A DNA stretch of 64,000 nucleotides from Diphasiastrum complanatum (taxonomy: Eukaryota; Streptophyta; Lycopodiopsida; Lycopodiales; Lycopodiaceae), in the NCBI GenBank assembly GCA_029204225.1, contig CM055111.1:29470340-29534339 (forward strand). The letters run 5' to 3'. The position numbers and the translations under genes are program-made. Positions within the stretch are counted from its first letter, which is position 1, and every line of letters begins with the position of its first letter. Under the pieces are notes generated by a model. That model was not told the DNA's origin. It saw nothing but the letters and a program-made list of their open reading frames with translations, and searched no databases. Of the stretch, positions 1-9,930 are shown one piece after another.

Positions 1-182
1 GATATAATGACACAAAGTCAAGTCCAATCAATGGAATACTAACATTGATGCTTTCTCATAGATCTAGCATCAAAAATCTCATCAAGATCTATTACTATTA
101 ATTTTTATGGATCTTAGCAAAAATGGAAATTATTTTTGGGTGCAGACTTGTCCACAATGGATTCACAAAGGGTGTACTACCA

Positions 183-794
183 GGCTTTGCCACTTTATGT
201 AAAGTGTATATTTGTACAAACCCATCTAGTATCTTTTAGTGGGAGCAGTGTGCACATATTTGTCTAAAGCAAGGTGACTTATATATCGATAGTCTCAAAA
301 CATCTAGATTGTTAAAAATAAAACCAAATGGCACATATAAAAACGTGTTATGAAACAAACATTACAATTAAAACAAGGTGATAGGAAATATCACAATAAG
401 CTTTGCCTTGTTTGAGTTCAATGTACATTCAAATAGATGAAAGATGAAAGAATAACAATTATTGGAATAAAAAATAAATTAAAAACTCATCTTCATTTTC
501 AAAGTCACTTGAGAGTGACAACTTAGCTTTTAGAAAATCATCACAATAGCTTATCACAATGGCGACAAACCTAAAGAGATGTGAAAACCAACGTTGTATT
601 TGAGAAGAATTATAACAAAGTTCATTTTAATGTTCAAAATCAGCTAGGAGTGGCCTGAGTCTCTTAGCACATCCTCACAATATCTTATCGCTATCACAAC
701 TAAGCAAATAAGTAAAACACTCATTTTATGCTCCCAACTCATTCTGGAGAGACACCCCATGAATCTGCTTATTGGCACTACCCAAGCCATTTGG

Positions 795-827
<33 letters not shown>

Positions 828-835
828 TCACCATA
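183..835 (-). repeat. Uncharacterised repeat family, copy R1 (inverted)
   Basis: Reverse-complement reading of this stretch matches 13424-14199 over most of its length with scattered substitutions and small indels. Shared landmarks are the stretch reading GATAAGATATTGTGAG, the stretch reading CACCTTGTTTTAATTGTAATG, and the end at CACTTTACAT. No coding frame, LTR ends or transposase were recognised. It belongs to the same family as the copies at 13424-15556 and 15945-17880, and its arm ends in a G run that mirrors the C run of the other copy. The class is unknown (possibly a large non-coding element or a decayed LTR element). Confidence 0.7.
798..826. repeat. G29 homopolymer run
   Basis: Twenty-nine consecutive G residues. 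The equivalent place in the inverted copy R2 holds a C17 run at 13406-13422, so the tract belongs to the repeat family and is length-variable. Long G runs are also prone to sequencing and assembly length error. Confidence 0.95.
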
Positions 836-1106
836 TCCTAGGAGTATTATGAAGATCCCTATTGATTGTCTTGCATAGAAGTATGTAGATGACACACGAC
901 ATGAGTTCAAGGATGAGCCTCAACATCTACATCTAGGGTTGGTGATGAATGGCGTGAATCCATTTGGATTGCACTCCACATCATGGTCTACTTGGCTCGT
1001 TGTCCTGGTGAATTATAACATTCCTCCTTGGCTAAGTATAAAGAAGGGACACCTCATGTTTTCCCTTCTTATTCTAAGGAAGTACAAGACCAAAAATATG
1101 GATGTC
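836..1106. other. Unassigned target DNA left of copia-1
   Basis: About 270 bp between the R1 repeat and the copia-1 target site. Short open frames exist but none matches a family I recognise. After removing copia-1 and one TSD copy it is continuous with 7275 onward. Confidence 0.5.
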
Positions 1107-1111
1107 TATGT
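1107..1111. repeat. Left target-site duplication TATGT of copia-1
   Basis: The five bases match 7270-7274 exactly, fixing the insertion boundaries. Confidence 0.95.
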
Positions 1112-1793
1112 TGTTAAAAATTCACAATTCTAGCTTGACTAGTTTTGGTCATATGACTTGTAAATAGTTAGATGGTCATGATGTGGCTTGTCACACGTGC
1201 CAAATAGCATAGGATTCCATTCATAAGGATGTTCTCAAGTAGACCTAAGTGTTAGAACCTTTGGAATGAGTCCAAATTATGCTTAGATACAAGGGAGAAA
1301 AAATAGGAGCTATTTTTGGTAATTTTTGCATTGTTGAGGGATCTCCAAGATTCCAACCCTAACTTGGTAGGGATGAAAGATCCACCAAAATTAGCATTAG
1401 GGATAGGTTTAGGGCTACTCATACCTGCCCAAAACCGTGATGGATCATGTATATATAGGTGATGATATCTCACCAAAATCAATCAAGCAATTTCATGTTT
1501 TTTCTCTCATAATGGTGCAATTGCTCTCTATGTTCATAATTGTTTGAGTACTTGTGATTACTAATGATTATAGGATTGAATGTAGGTCTGGTGTACAGTA
1601 CTCAGACTGTGGGAGGCCGTACTTTCACACGTGTGAAGCCTTCTTCAAGGATTTGGGCCATTTAGTGAGGTTCAAGCATAGATTTTTGATGGATTTTGAT
1701 GGTTCAACTTGTGCTAATCTTATGAAATCATAATCTATTGTTTCCCTCATCATTTCAAGTGTTTTAGGATCCTTATTTGCTGTAATTTTTACA
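1112..1793 (+). repeat. 5' LTR of copia-1 (682 bp)
   Basis: Begins TGTTAAAAATTC and ends TTTTTACA, with canonical TG...CA ends. A TATATATAG stretch at about 1450 is a plausible TATA box for the U3 promoter. It is identical to the 3' LTR except at two positions. Confidence 0.95.
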
Positions 1794-1805
1794 TGGTATC
1801 AGAGC
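1794..1805 (+). promoter_or_regulatory. Primer binding site, initiator-Met tRNA type
   Basis: TGGTATCAGAGC immediately follows the LTR terminal CA. It is complementary to the 3' end of plant initiator methionine tRNA, the usual primer of plant copia elements. About 800 bp of untranslated leader separate it from the polyprotein start. Confidence 0.93.
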
Positions 1806-2604
1806 CTAAAGGCTGAAATGAGCTAAATCCTTGGTTTTCATTCAATTTGATCACAATTTTTGATCTAAATCTTGTGTAGATTGGATCTTAGCATCTAGTA
1901 TTGATTCTAGAACTCAAAGTGAGTCAAATACATTGGAGATTGGTGTTGTGTGACTTCATTTTCAGGTGTTTAGGTGTCTAAAACCAGAGGCAAAGTTGAA
2001 TTCAATTCACATTACCAAGATAGCAAGTTTTGCTTGCTCCAAGCATTGATTTCTAAGCGAGTTTTGGAGGTGATTTCATAGAGGAGGCTTTCTAGCATTC
2101 AAGGAGAGGGAAGATCAGAGTTTTGGGGACTCTTCAAGGCTGTTCTAAGGTGTAGTAGGCACCTCCTAAAGTGATTTAGGTTCAGTCCAACCATTGCTTG
2201 ACTTATGCACCAAATTAGATCAATTTTTCATCAATTTTGATCATTTTTTGCTTGTGATTGGATAGTAGATTGTGTTGCATCCTCATTAAGTTCCATTTAG
2301 ATCTTTTACAAGTGATTTTGGAAGTATATTAGGTTGCTGAAATTCACTCTTGATCAGATCATTTGGAAGCTTTAATGTTCTTTATAGAAAGAGGGGCAAT
2401 TCTACTAGTATTGTCTACTTCAATCAAGCAAGTGCATTGTTTCTAGTATTCTATGATTTGATTTTGTTAGAGATCATTCTTAGATCTTTATAGGAAGTCT
2501 ATTACTGATCTTTTCAGGTCCCTAAGAAGTGGGATAAGGTAGACCTTCAATCAAATCAATAGAAGTAACCTTCATTTGTGTCAAGTCCTTGATTAGGAGA
2601 CTAG

Positions 2605-5600
2605 ATGGCATCTATAAATGCATATCTTTTGGATACTAATGAAAGGCTCAACAAAACTAACTATTCCATATGGAAAGTTAGAATGGAATCTATCATGATC
2701 ATGCAAGATCTGATGGAAATTGTAAATGGTAAGGAGGGTGAACCTATTCATCCTCAAGAAAAAGCCAAATACATCAAGAGGTGCAATGTTGCACTACATT
2801 GCATAAAAATGAATGTTGCAAATGAACTCTTAAGAGAGGTAGGAGATTGCACTTCAGCTCAAGATGCTTGGGAGACTTTGCAAAAGGTCTATGAATCCAA
2901 GAACCAAACTAGAATGTTAGCTTTGAAGAATCAAATCTATAGAAGCTATCAAAAGAAAGGAGAGAGTGCACATACTTTTGTCCTAAGAGTAAAGGAATCG
3001 AACAAAGAGCTAGCCTTTATAGGTGACCCTATCAAGGATGAAGAGCTTGTTCAACTCATATTGAATGGACTAAGCTTTGAATTTGACAATTTGGTTCAGG
3101 GATATGCAATTATGGGTAAGCTACCCATACTTGAAGAACTCCAAGGCACACTCATGGCCGAGGAATCAAGAAGGAGCCAAATGCAAGAGAGGATGGATAG
3201 GCTTTCCATCCAAGGTGGAGATGACCAAGCTCTCTTCACCAAAGGCAAAGGCAAGTCCAAAGGCAAAGGATCAACATTCAAGAAGTCTACAAAGCTTGAG
3301 GATCAAGAAGGACCCCCAAAGGCATCTCCATCAACCACCAAAGTCAAGAAGGACAAATCAAAGGTGAAGTGCTACTATTGTAGCAAGATGGGGCATTATG
3401 CCTCGGAATGCTTCAAGAGGAAGCAAGATCAAAGCCAAGCCAACATGAGCAAAGAGGAGGAGGAGGAGAGTTTACATGAGGACTCTCTCATGATGTCCAT
3501 ATTTTCTTCAACAAGCTTCAAAGGAGAAGATCCTTGGTGGATTGACTCGGGTGCTAGTTCACACATGACTAGTAAAAGGGAGTTTTTCTCTTCTCTCTTA
3601 TCTTATGATGGACCTATAAAGTCTATCTATACAGCAAATGATGAAGCTTGTAAGATTGAAGGAGTTGGTAGCATTCCCCTTTGCTTAGGATCTTCCAAAA
3701 AGATCAACATAGAAGGTGTTTTGTACATTCCTACAATAACAAAGAATCTACTAAGTATTGGCCAAATGGTAGACAATGGTTTCAATGTTGACTTTGCTTC
3801 AAATGAATGTTTCATCAAGAAGAAGAGTAAGATAGTGGCTAAGGGCACTAGACTTGGCAAACTTTATAAGCTGGATGCATTTGTGGATACTAATGTTGTC
3901 ATGTTGGCCGAGAAGAGCAAGATATCTACCTTTACTTTATGGCACAAAAGACTTGGACATGTCAACTCGGGTTCCATGGAGGCTATGATCAAGGAGGAGT
4001 ATGCTTTAGGCCTACCAAGGTCTATTGGGAAGGAAGACAAGGTTTGTGAAGCTTGTGCCTTATCCAAGGCACATAAGAAGGTGTTTCCTAACTCCATCAC
4101 AAAGTCATCTCATCCTCTTGAACTCATACACTCGGATGTGCACATTGCTAGCACCAAATCTAATGGAGGTTCATCCATGTTTTTAACCTTCATTGATGAC
4201 TACTCAAGATATTGTTGGGTGTTCTTACTTTCCTTCAAGTCTCAAGTATTTGATACTTTTGTAAAGTTCAAGTTGTTTGTGGAAAAGCATCATAATCATA
4301 CCATCAAGATTCTTAGAAGTGACAATGGTGGAGAATTCATCTCCAATGAGTTCAAGGCCTTTTGTGAGGAGGAAGGGATCAAGAAAGAGACTTCTTGTCC
4401 TTACACTCCTCAACAAAATGGAGTTGCTGAAAGAAGGAATAGGACATTATGTGAATGTTCTAAGGCTTTAAGATTAGATGCTTGTTTGCCCAAATCCTTT
4501 TGGGGTGAGTCTCTTGTATGTGCAAACTACTTGATGAATAGGGTGTCTTGCAAAGCAATTGAAGGCAAAACTCCTTATGAGATGTTGTATGGAAAGAAAC
4601 CCAATCTTAATCACTTGAAAGTTTTTGGGTGTATATGTTATGTGCATGTGCCATTGGAAACAAGAACCAAGGAGGATCCATCTTCCACAAGAGGGATCAT
4701 GCTTGGATATGCAAGCTCAAGCAAGGGCTACAAAGTCTATCTCCCATCCTTGAACAAATTTGTTGTTTCAAGGGATGTCATCTTTGATGAACACCATATG
4801 CATATGCTTGAAGAAGGCTCAAGTGCTCCAACAATCAAGAAGAAGATGGCCGAGGAGCAAGATCTTGGTTTTGAGGAGGAGCTCATGGAGGAGCAAGCAC
4901 CAAACCCACCTATCACACCAAGGAGATCTTCAAGGGCAAAAGTGGAGCCATCAAGGCTCACATATCAAGGCAAAGGACAGCAAGTTGAGGGTATATCATC
5001 CACTTCTTATGCTTTATCTAGTTTTGAAGAACCGTCTAACGTTGAAGATGCATTGAACTCCAAAGAATGGTATAAAGCTATGTTGGATGAGTATGATGCC
5101 TTGATTGAGAATGAAACTTGGTTGCTTGTTGAGAGACCTCAAAGGAATGTAATAGGATGCAAGTGGGTCTTCAAGCTTAAGTTGAATGCAAATGGGAGTG
5201 TTAACAAACATAAAGCAAGATTAGTTGCAAAAGGTTATGCTCAAGAGAGAGGGATAGACTATGAGGAAACTTTTGCACCCGTGGCCAAGATGGTCACAAT
5301 AAGACTAATCATTGCACTTGCATCACATTTTGGATGGATTCTATGTCAAATGGATGTCTCTAATGCTTTCTTGAATGGTTTTTTGGAAGAGGATATCTAT
5401 ATGGAGCAGCCACAAGGGTTCATCAAGCATGGAATGGAGAACAAAGTATGCCATCTCCAAAGAAGCATCTATGGCTTGAAGCAAGCCTCGAGATCTTGGA
5501 ATTCAAGACTACATTGCTATCTTATTTCACTTTCTTTTGTTCAAAGTGAATATGATCCCACTCTTTACATTAAGTTTGATGATGTTGGTATTGTACTTTT

Positions 5601-6573
5601 ACTCATTTATGTAGATGACATCATCATTAGTGGAAATAGTGTTGATGGTATTGAAAAAATCAAGATAGATCTATCCTTAGAGTTCAAGATGGTAGATCTA
5701 GGGTGTCTTCACTTCATCTTAGGCATAGAAGTACTTAGAGGGTCTGATTTTATCTTTATAAGTCAAGTAAACTATGCTCAAAGTCTTTTGAAGAAGTTTA
5801 AGATGGAAGTATGCAAAAGTGTTGACACACCAATGGAGCAAGATGTAAAAGTGCCAAATGAAGATGATGAAAGATCCTTCATGGACATCACTTTGTTTAG
5901 GCAACTTATAGGTTCCTTAATGTGGATCACTATAACTAGACCAGATCTTAGCTTTAGTGTATGTAGGTTGAGCCAATCCATGCAAAAGCCATTGAATATC
6001 CATTGGAAAAAGGCTAAGAGGATTCTAAGATACATCTCGGGTACATTGGATTTTGGGATTCTATATAGAGGAGATGTGATTAACCTTCATGCATTTAGTG
6101 ATTCAGATTTTGCAGGGGACAAGAGGGATAGGAAATCAACAAGTGCCTATTCAACTTTCATAGGAGAAGGTGTGGTTTCATGGCTTTCAAAAAAGCAAGA
6201 AACTATATCTCTATCTTCAACCGAGGCCGAGTACAAAGCTTTGACAACCACTACAAAGGAGGTACTTTGGATCAAGAGATTATTGGTGGAGCTAAAGATC
6301 ATGGATTCAGAGGAGGCACCAATCATCTACAATGACAATATATCAGCCCAACACCTTGCATCTAACCCAATCTTCCATGCAAGATCTAAGCACATTGAGA
6401 TATGCCATCACTTTGTGAGAGAAATGGTGCAAGCCAAGGAGATTGCTTTGGAGCATGTTCCAAGCAATGAATGTGTAGCTGATCTACTTACTAAACCACT
6501 TCAAAAGACACCTTTTATGAAGTTCAGATCATCACTTGGAGTGATTAGTAAAGCAATGATTGAACCAAGCTAG
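2605..6573 (+). CDS. Copia gag-pol polyprotein, intact
   Basis: One 1322-residue ORF encoding all proteins of a copia element. The N-terminal gag domain (UBN2/DUF4219 type, with an NYSIWKVRMESIM motif near residue 20) is followed by a basic linker and a CCHC zinc knuckle (CYYCSKMGHYASEC, about 256-269). The aspartic protease active site is DSG at 314-316. The GAG-pre-integrase signature LWHKRLGH lies near 446. The integrase has the DDE residues D511, D573 and E609, with the D-X35-E spacing intact. Reverse transcriptase has YVDD at 1002-1005. C-terminal RNase H includes SDSDFAG and STEAEY. The order protease-integrase-RT-RNase H is diagnostic of Ty1/copia. The chosen ATG is the first that opens the gag domain. 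No frameshift or stop is present. Confidence 0.96.
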   Translation: MASINAYLLDTNERLNKTNYSIWKVRMESIMIMQDLMEIVNGKEGEPIHPQEKAKYIKRCNVALHCIKMNVANELLREVGDCTSAQDAWETLQKVYESKNQTRMLALKNQIYRSYQKKGESAHTFVLRVKESNKELAFIGDPIKDEELVQLILNGLSFEFDNLVQGYAIMGKLPILEELQGTLMAEESRRSQMQERMDRLSIQGGDDQALFTKGKGKSKGKGSTFKKSTKLEDQEGPPKASPSTTKVKKDKSKVKCYYCSKMGHYASECFKRKQDQSQANMSKEEEEESLHEDSLMMSIFSSTSFKGEDPWWIDSGASSHMTSKREFFSSLLSYDGPIKSIYTANDEACKIEGVGSIPLCLGSSKKINIEGVLYIPTITKNLLSIGQMVDNGFNVDFASNECFIKKKSKIVAKGTRLGKLYKLDAFVDTNVVMLAEKSKISTFTLWHKRLGHVNSGSMEAMIKEEYALGLPRSIGKEDKVCEACALSKAHKKVFPNSITKSSHPLELIHSDVHIASTKSNGGSSMFLTFIDDYSRYCWVFLLSFKSQVFDTFVKFKLFVEKHHNHTIKILRSDNGGEFISNEFKAFCEEEGIKKETSCPYTPQQNGVAERRNRTLCECSKALRLDACLPKSFWGESLVCANYLMNRVSCKAIEGKTPYEMLYGKKPNLNHLKVFGCICYVHVPLETRTKEDPSSTRGIMLGYASSSKGYKVYLPSLNKFVVSRDVIFDEHHMHMLEEGSSAPTIKKKMAEEQDLGFEEELMEEQAPNPPITPRRSSRAKVEPSRLTYQGKGQQVEGISSTSYALSSFEEPSNVEDALNSKEWYKAMLDEYDALIENETWLLVERPQRNVIGCKWVFKLKLNANGSVNKHKARLVAKGYAQERGIDYEETFAPVAKMVTIRLIIALASHFGWILCQMDVSNAFLNGFLEEDIYMEQPQGFIKHGMENKVCHLQRSIYGLKQASRSWNSRLHCYLISLSFVQSEYDPTLYIKFDDVGIVLLLIYVDDIIISGNSVDGIEKIKIDLSLEFKMVDLGCLHFILGIEVLRGSDFIFISQVNYAQSLLKKFKMEVCKSVDTPMEQDVKVPNEDDERSFMDITLFRQLIGSLMWITITRPDLSFSVCRLSQSMQKPLNIHWKKAKRILRYISGTLDFGILYRGDVINLHAFSDSDFAGDKRDRKSTSAYSTFIGEGVVSWLSKKQETISLSSTEAEYKALTTTTKEVLWIKRLLVELKIMDSEEAPIIYNDNISAQHLASNPIFHARSKHIEICHHFVREMVQAKEIALEHVPSNECVADLLTKPLQKTPFMKFRSSLGVISKAMIEPS

Positions 6574-6577
6574 ATAG

Positions 6578-6587
6578 TGAGGAGGAG
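6578..6587 (+). promoter_or_regulatory. Polypurine tract of copia-1
   Basis: The purine-rich stretch GTGAGGAGGAG directly abuts the 3' LTR and follows the polyprotein stop by only a few bases. This is the expected plus-strand primer for reverse transcription. Confidence 0.85.
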
Positions 6588-7269
6588 TGTTAAAAATTCA
6601 CAATTCTAGCTTGACTAGTTTTGGTCATATGACTTGTAAATAGTTAGATGGTCATGATGTGGCTTGTCACACGTGCCAAATAGCATAGGATTCCATTCAT
6701 AAGGATGTTCTCAAGTAGACCTAAGTGTTAGAACCTTTGGAATGAGTCCAAATTATGCTTAGATACAAGGGAGAAAAAATAGGAGCTATTTTTGGTAATT
6801 TTTGCATTGTTGAGGGATCTCCAAGATTCCAACCCTAACTTGGTAGGGATGAAAGATCCACCAAAATTAGCATTAGGGATAGGTTTAGGGCTACTCATAC
6901 CTGCCCAAAACCGTGATGGATCATGTATATATAGGTGATGATATCTCACCAAAATCAATCAAGCAATTTCATGTTTTTTCTCTCATAATGGTGCAATTGC
7001 TCTCTATGTTCATAATTGTTTGAGTACTTGTGATTACTAATGATTATAGGATTGATTGTAGGTCTGGTGTACAGTACTCAGACTGTGGGAGGCCGTACTT
7101 TCACACGTGTGAAGCCTTCTTCAAGGATTTGGGCCATTTAGTGAGGTTCAAGCATAGATTTTTGATGGATTTTGATGGTTCAACTTGTGCTAATCTTATG
7201 AAATCATAATCTATTGTTTCCCTCATCATTTTAAGTGTTTTAGGATCCTTATTTGCTGTAATTTTTACA
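6588..7269 (+). repeat. 3' LTR of copia-1 (682 bp)
   Basis: Same length and ends as the 5' LTR, with two mismatches. The TATGT target duplication follows at 7270-7274. Confidence 0.95.
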
Positions 7270-7274
7270 TATGT

Positions 7275-9840
7275 GGCTCCCTTGATAGAAGAGATTAAGA
7301 TCTTGTAGTAAGAAATCCAAATGACCATTATTTCAAGACCACGCACTTAACTATTTTGCAATTGACTCCACCAAGCTTTAGACAAATCAAAGTGATACAT
7401 TTCTTTTTCCTCAACAATTTGAGTAGGTACATGAATGTGTTCAATATTATAGTCAAGATCAATGGGCCCTTGTTGATTTTTAATTGATCTAATTCAATGA
7501 GATCAAGCAATTTTATTAACATGGATATTAATACTAAATAGTGTTTATGCTAATAATTATAGGTGGTCGTTCACCCTAACCACTCAAATCTCACATGGTG
7601 GTATGTGATTCAAATTGCTCCTTGTTGTAAAAGAAATTTTGAGGATATAGCTATTGTGGAGTACATGTAGCCATCTCATGATCATGTGCCATCAGATCAT
7701 CATATGTTTCTAGATCAGTCAAAAGATGACTTTAATGTGACTCATTCTTTTCATGATCATCATATCGATCAAAAATGATATTATTGACCATGATGCATCA
7801 TCATCGGATGATTAAACATCACACAATACACAATGTTGTCCTGCTCAATTTTTGATCTCATCATCATCATCACCATCAACCAATGAATGATTTTTTAAGT
7901 CTTGAAGCCGTAGAAGAGATTTGGATAGAGTTAGAGATAGAAGCATCTAGTTTGGCAGATTTGTCGCATGATGATACTAATATGACAAATGATGATATTG
8001 ATATGCAAATGTAGATAGATCTAGATGATGAATAGATCATCCAAAACATTGATGTACTATAATTTACTATGTTTCTAAGTATATGAATTGCTCTACTTAT
8101 TTATTTTATTTATTGGTTGGATGCAAAAACATGTTGTGTGTGGTGATGTTGAAGTACAAATTTAGTCAGGATCATGATAATATTATCATACATTATCACA
8201 TTTTGGTTTTCACTATTATAAATGGCCTCTGTTGTTGATATGTAATATCTTCATGAAAATATATTCAAAATCAATCTATAATAAACCAATGCTTATACCA
8301 AGGGTAGTATTTTTTATCAGTCATGGTATATACCTCAAAATATTTCATAAAAAATGGTGTTTATTTCAGAGATTTTACCAAAAACATTTTCAAAGATTAT
8401 ATCAACAATGTTTTCAAAGCTTATAACAAGGAAATTTTCAAGGTTTATACCATCGCCAATCAACATCCGAAAGCATCACCTCATGACGCTAACCAACCTC
8501 ACACCTATTTTTTTACTATATTTTTTAATGATGTTACAAATTAATGTTGAAAACCCTCCACTCTCTTGTATTGTGAATACTCTAAATATTTAAAGCTAAA
8601 AATTGTAAATATTCATTATAAATACTACTTGTGATTACTTATTTTTAATTTTTGAAATATCAATCAGATATATTAAATTTGAGTAGTAAAATGTAATTAT
8701 ATGAAGATCATCTATTTATTTGTGATAAATTAATGATACCTTATATACCCACAGAATGCGTTTCATTGAATAGGCATGGTATGAAATTTTTTTGTATCAC
8801 AACCCTAAATTCTATTTTATTTTGCAAAAAAAAAATCCCAAAACCCTTGTAGGTGGTCTAAAACCTCAAAAAAATGGCTAAATAACTCAAAAAAAATTAT
8901 ATCTAAAAGTAAAAAGCTCATAATATTATTTTTAGATAGTATATCATATTTCTTATTTTTACCTATTTTTCTTTTCTTTTCTTTCCATTTTTTGGACATT
9001 GTTTTGAAAAAAAATTACACGTTTCGTATCCATTTTTTCAAATTCTCCGCGGTACGTAACGGAACGGATTATGGAATGGTTTCGTATGAAATAGAACAAT
9101 TTTGTATTTCTTCTTAGATGATACCTTACATTTTTCACAAAAAACCTACTAAGTGCAATTGTCGAAACGTCAAAGAAAATAAGACATAAGATCCTAAATA
9201 AATTTCTTATTTAATGGAAAAATTTTACCTTTGTGGCATATTACCACAATGTTTTTGTTAAGAATTATTATTCCAAATTTGGATGTGCATGTTGTCTTGG
9301 CTTTCATTGTAAAAGTTTTTCTTATATTTTTTGAATAAAACATAAATCTATTCCACGATAGAAAAGCCATGCTCACAAAATTCATCTAATTACTAAATTG
9401 TAGGGGTCCATTAAAATAAATCACATGATATTTATGGCCCATTAAAGTTTGTAGTGGTGTTGATTAAAAATTTGACAAATTCGGATAATCACTTTATCAT
9501 AAGAGACAAATCTTGATTATTTATAATAAGAGTAAAAGAAATCTCAATTTTTATTTTTTGGATGGAGGATAGTCTTTCAAGAGACCTTCATTACTTATCT
9601 AAATAATCTTTTAAGATATAGTAATAGCTCTTACCATCATTGAAATTCAATAGAAAGATCACATCTATAAAGGTCAAACTTTTTTATTTGGGCTATTCTA
9701 AATTTTTGGCTATATTTTTTATTTTGTGACAAATTCTTTTGGTATTTGATATTCAAAATTTATCATCCAACTTTGATGTAAATGTATTAAATTCCAATAT
9801 ATAATTAGCCTTAAATTTGATGATTAATTATTATATAGAG

Positions 9841-9842
<2 letters not shown>
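7275..9842. other. AT-rich intergenic DNA, no gene recognised
   Basis: No open frame here resembles a known protein. It contains a short ATC-rich patch near 7858-7885, a 24-bp minisatellite at 8358-8453, and A/T homopolymers around 8820-9010. It may be the remnant of an older insertion, but no termini were identified. Confidence 0.5.
8358..8453. repeat. 24-bp minisatellite, four diverged units
   Basis: Four consecutive 24-bp units share a core of TTTTCAAAGATTATA type. On the plus strand they are in frame as an eight-residue repeat (VYFRDFTK, NIFKDYIN, NVFKAYNK, EIFKVYTI). The surrounding ORF is short and unsupported, so this is annotated as a repeat only. Confidence 0.6.

Positions 9843-9927
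<85 letters not shown>
9843..9927. repeat. (TA)n microsatellite, about 85 bp
   Basis: Uninterrupted TA dinucleotide repeat. Likely highly length-variable and able to form cruciform or unwound structures. Confidence 0.97.

Positions 9928-9930
<3 letters not shown>

Larger units (their letters stand above)
1112..7269 (+). mobile_element. Complete Ty1/copia LTR retrotransposon (copia-1)
   Basis: Full-length element of 6158 bp with every structural hallmark. It is flanked by the 5-bp target duplication TATGT (1107-1111 and 7270-7274). It has two 682-bp LTRs that start TGTTAAAAATTC and end TTTTTACA, an initiator-Met type primer site directly after the 5' LTR, one uninterrupted 1322-codon gag-pol ORF, and a purine tract against the 3' LTR. 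A base-by-base comparison of the LTRs finds two differences (1580 A versus 7056 T; 1756 C versus 7232 T), about 0.3 percent, so insertion was recent. With an intact polyprotein and nothing else visibly broken, it could still be competent; that is inference. Confidence 0.97.

Noticed and set aside
936-7560. Possible DNA transposon protein remnant flanking copia-1 (VAPLIEEIKIL text near 7275)
   Set aside because: A weak resemblance to CACTA transposase text was considered, but the next residues do not continue the expected pattern and frames break at once.
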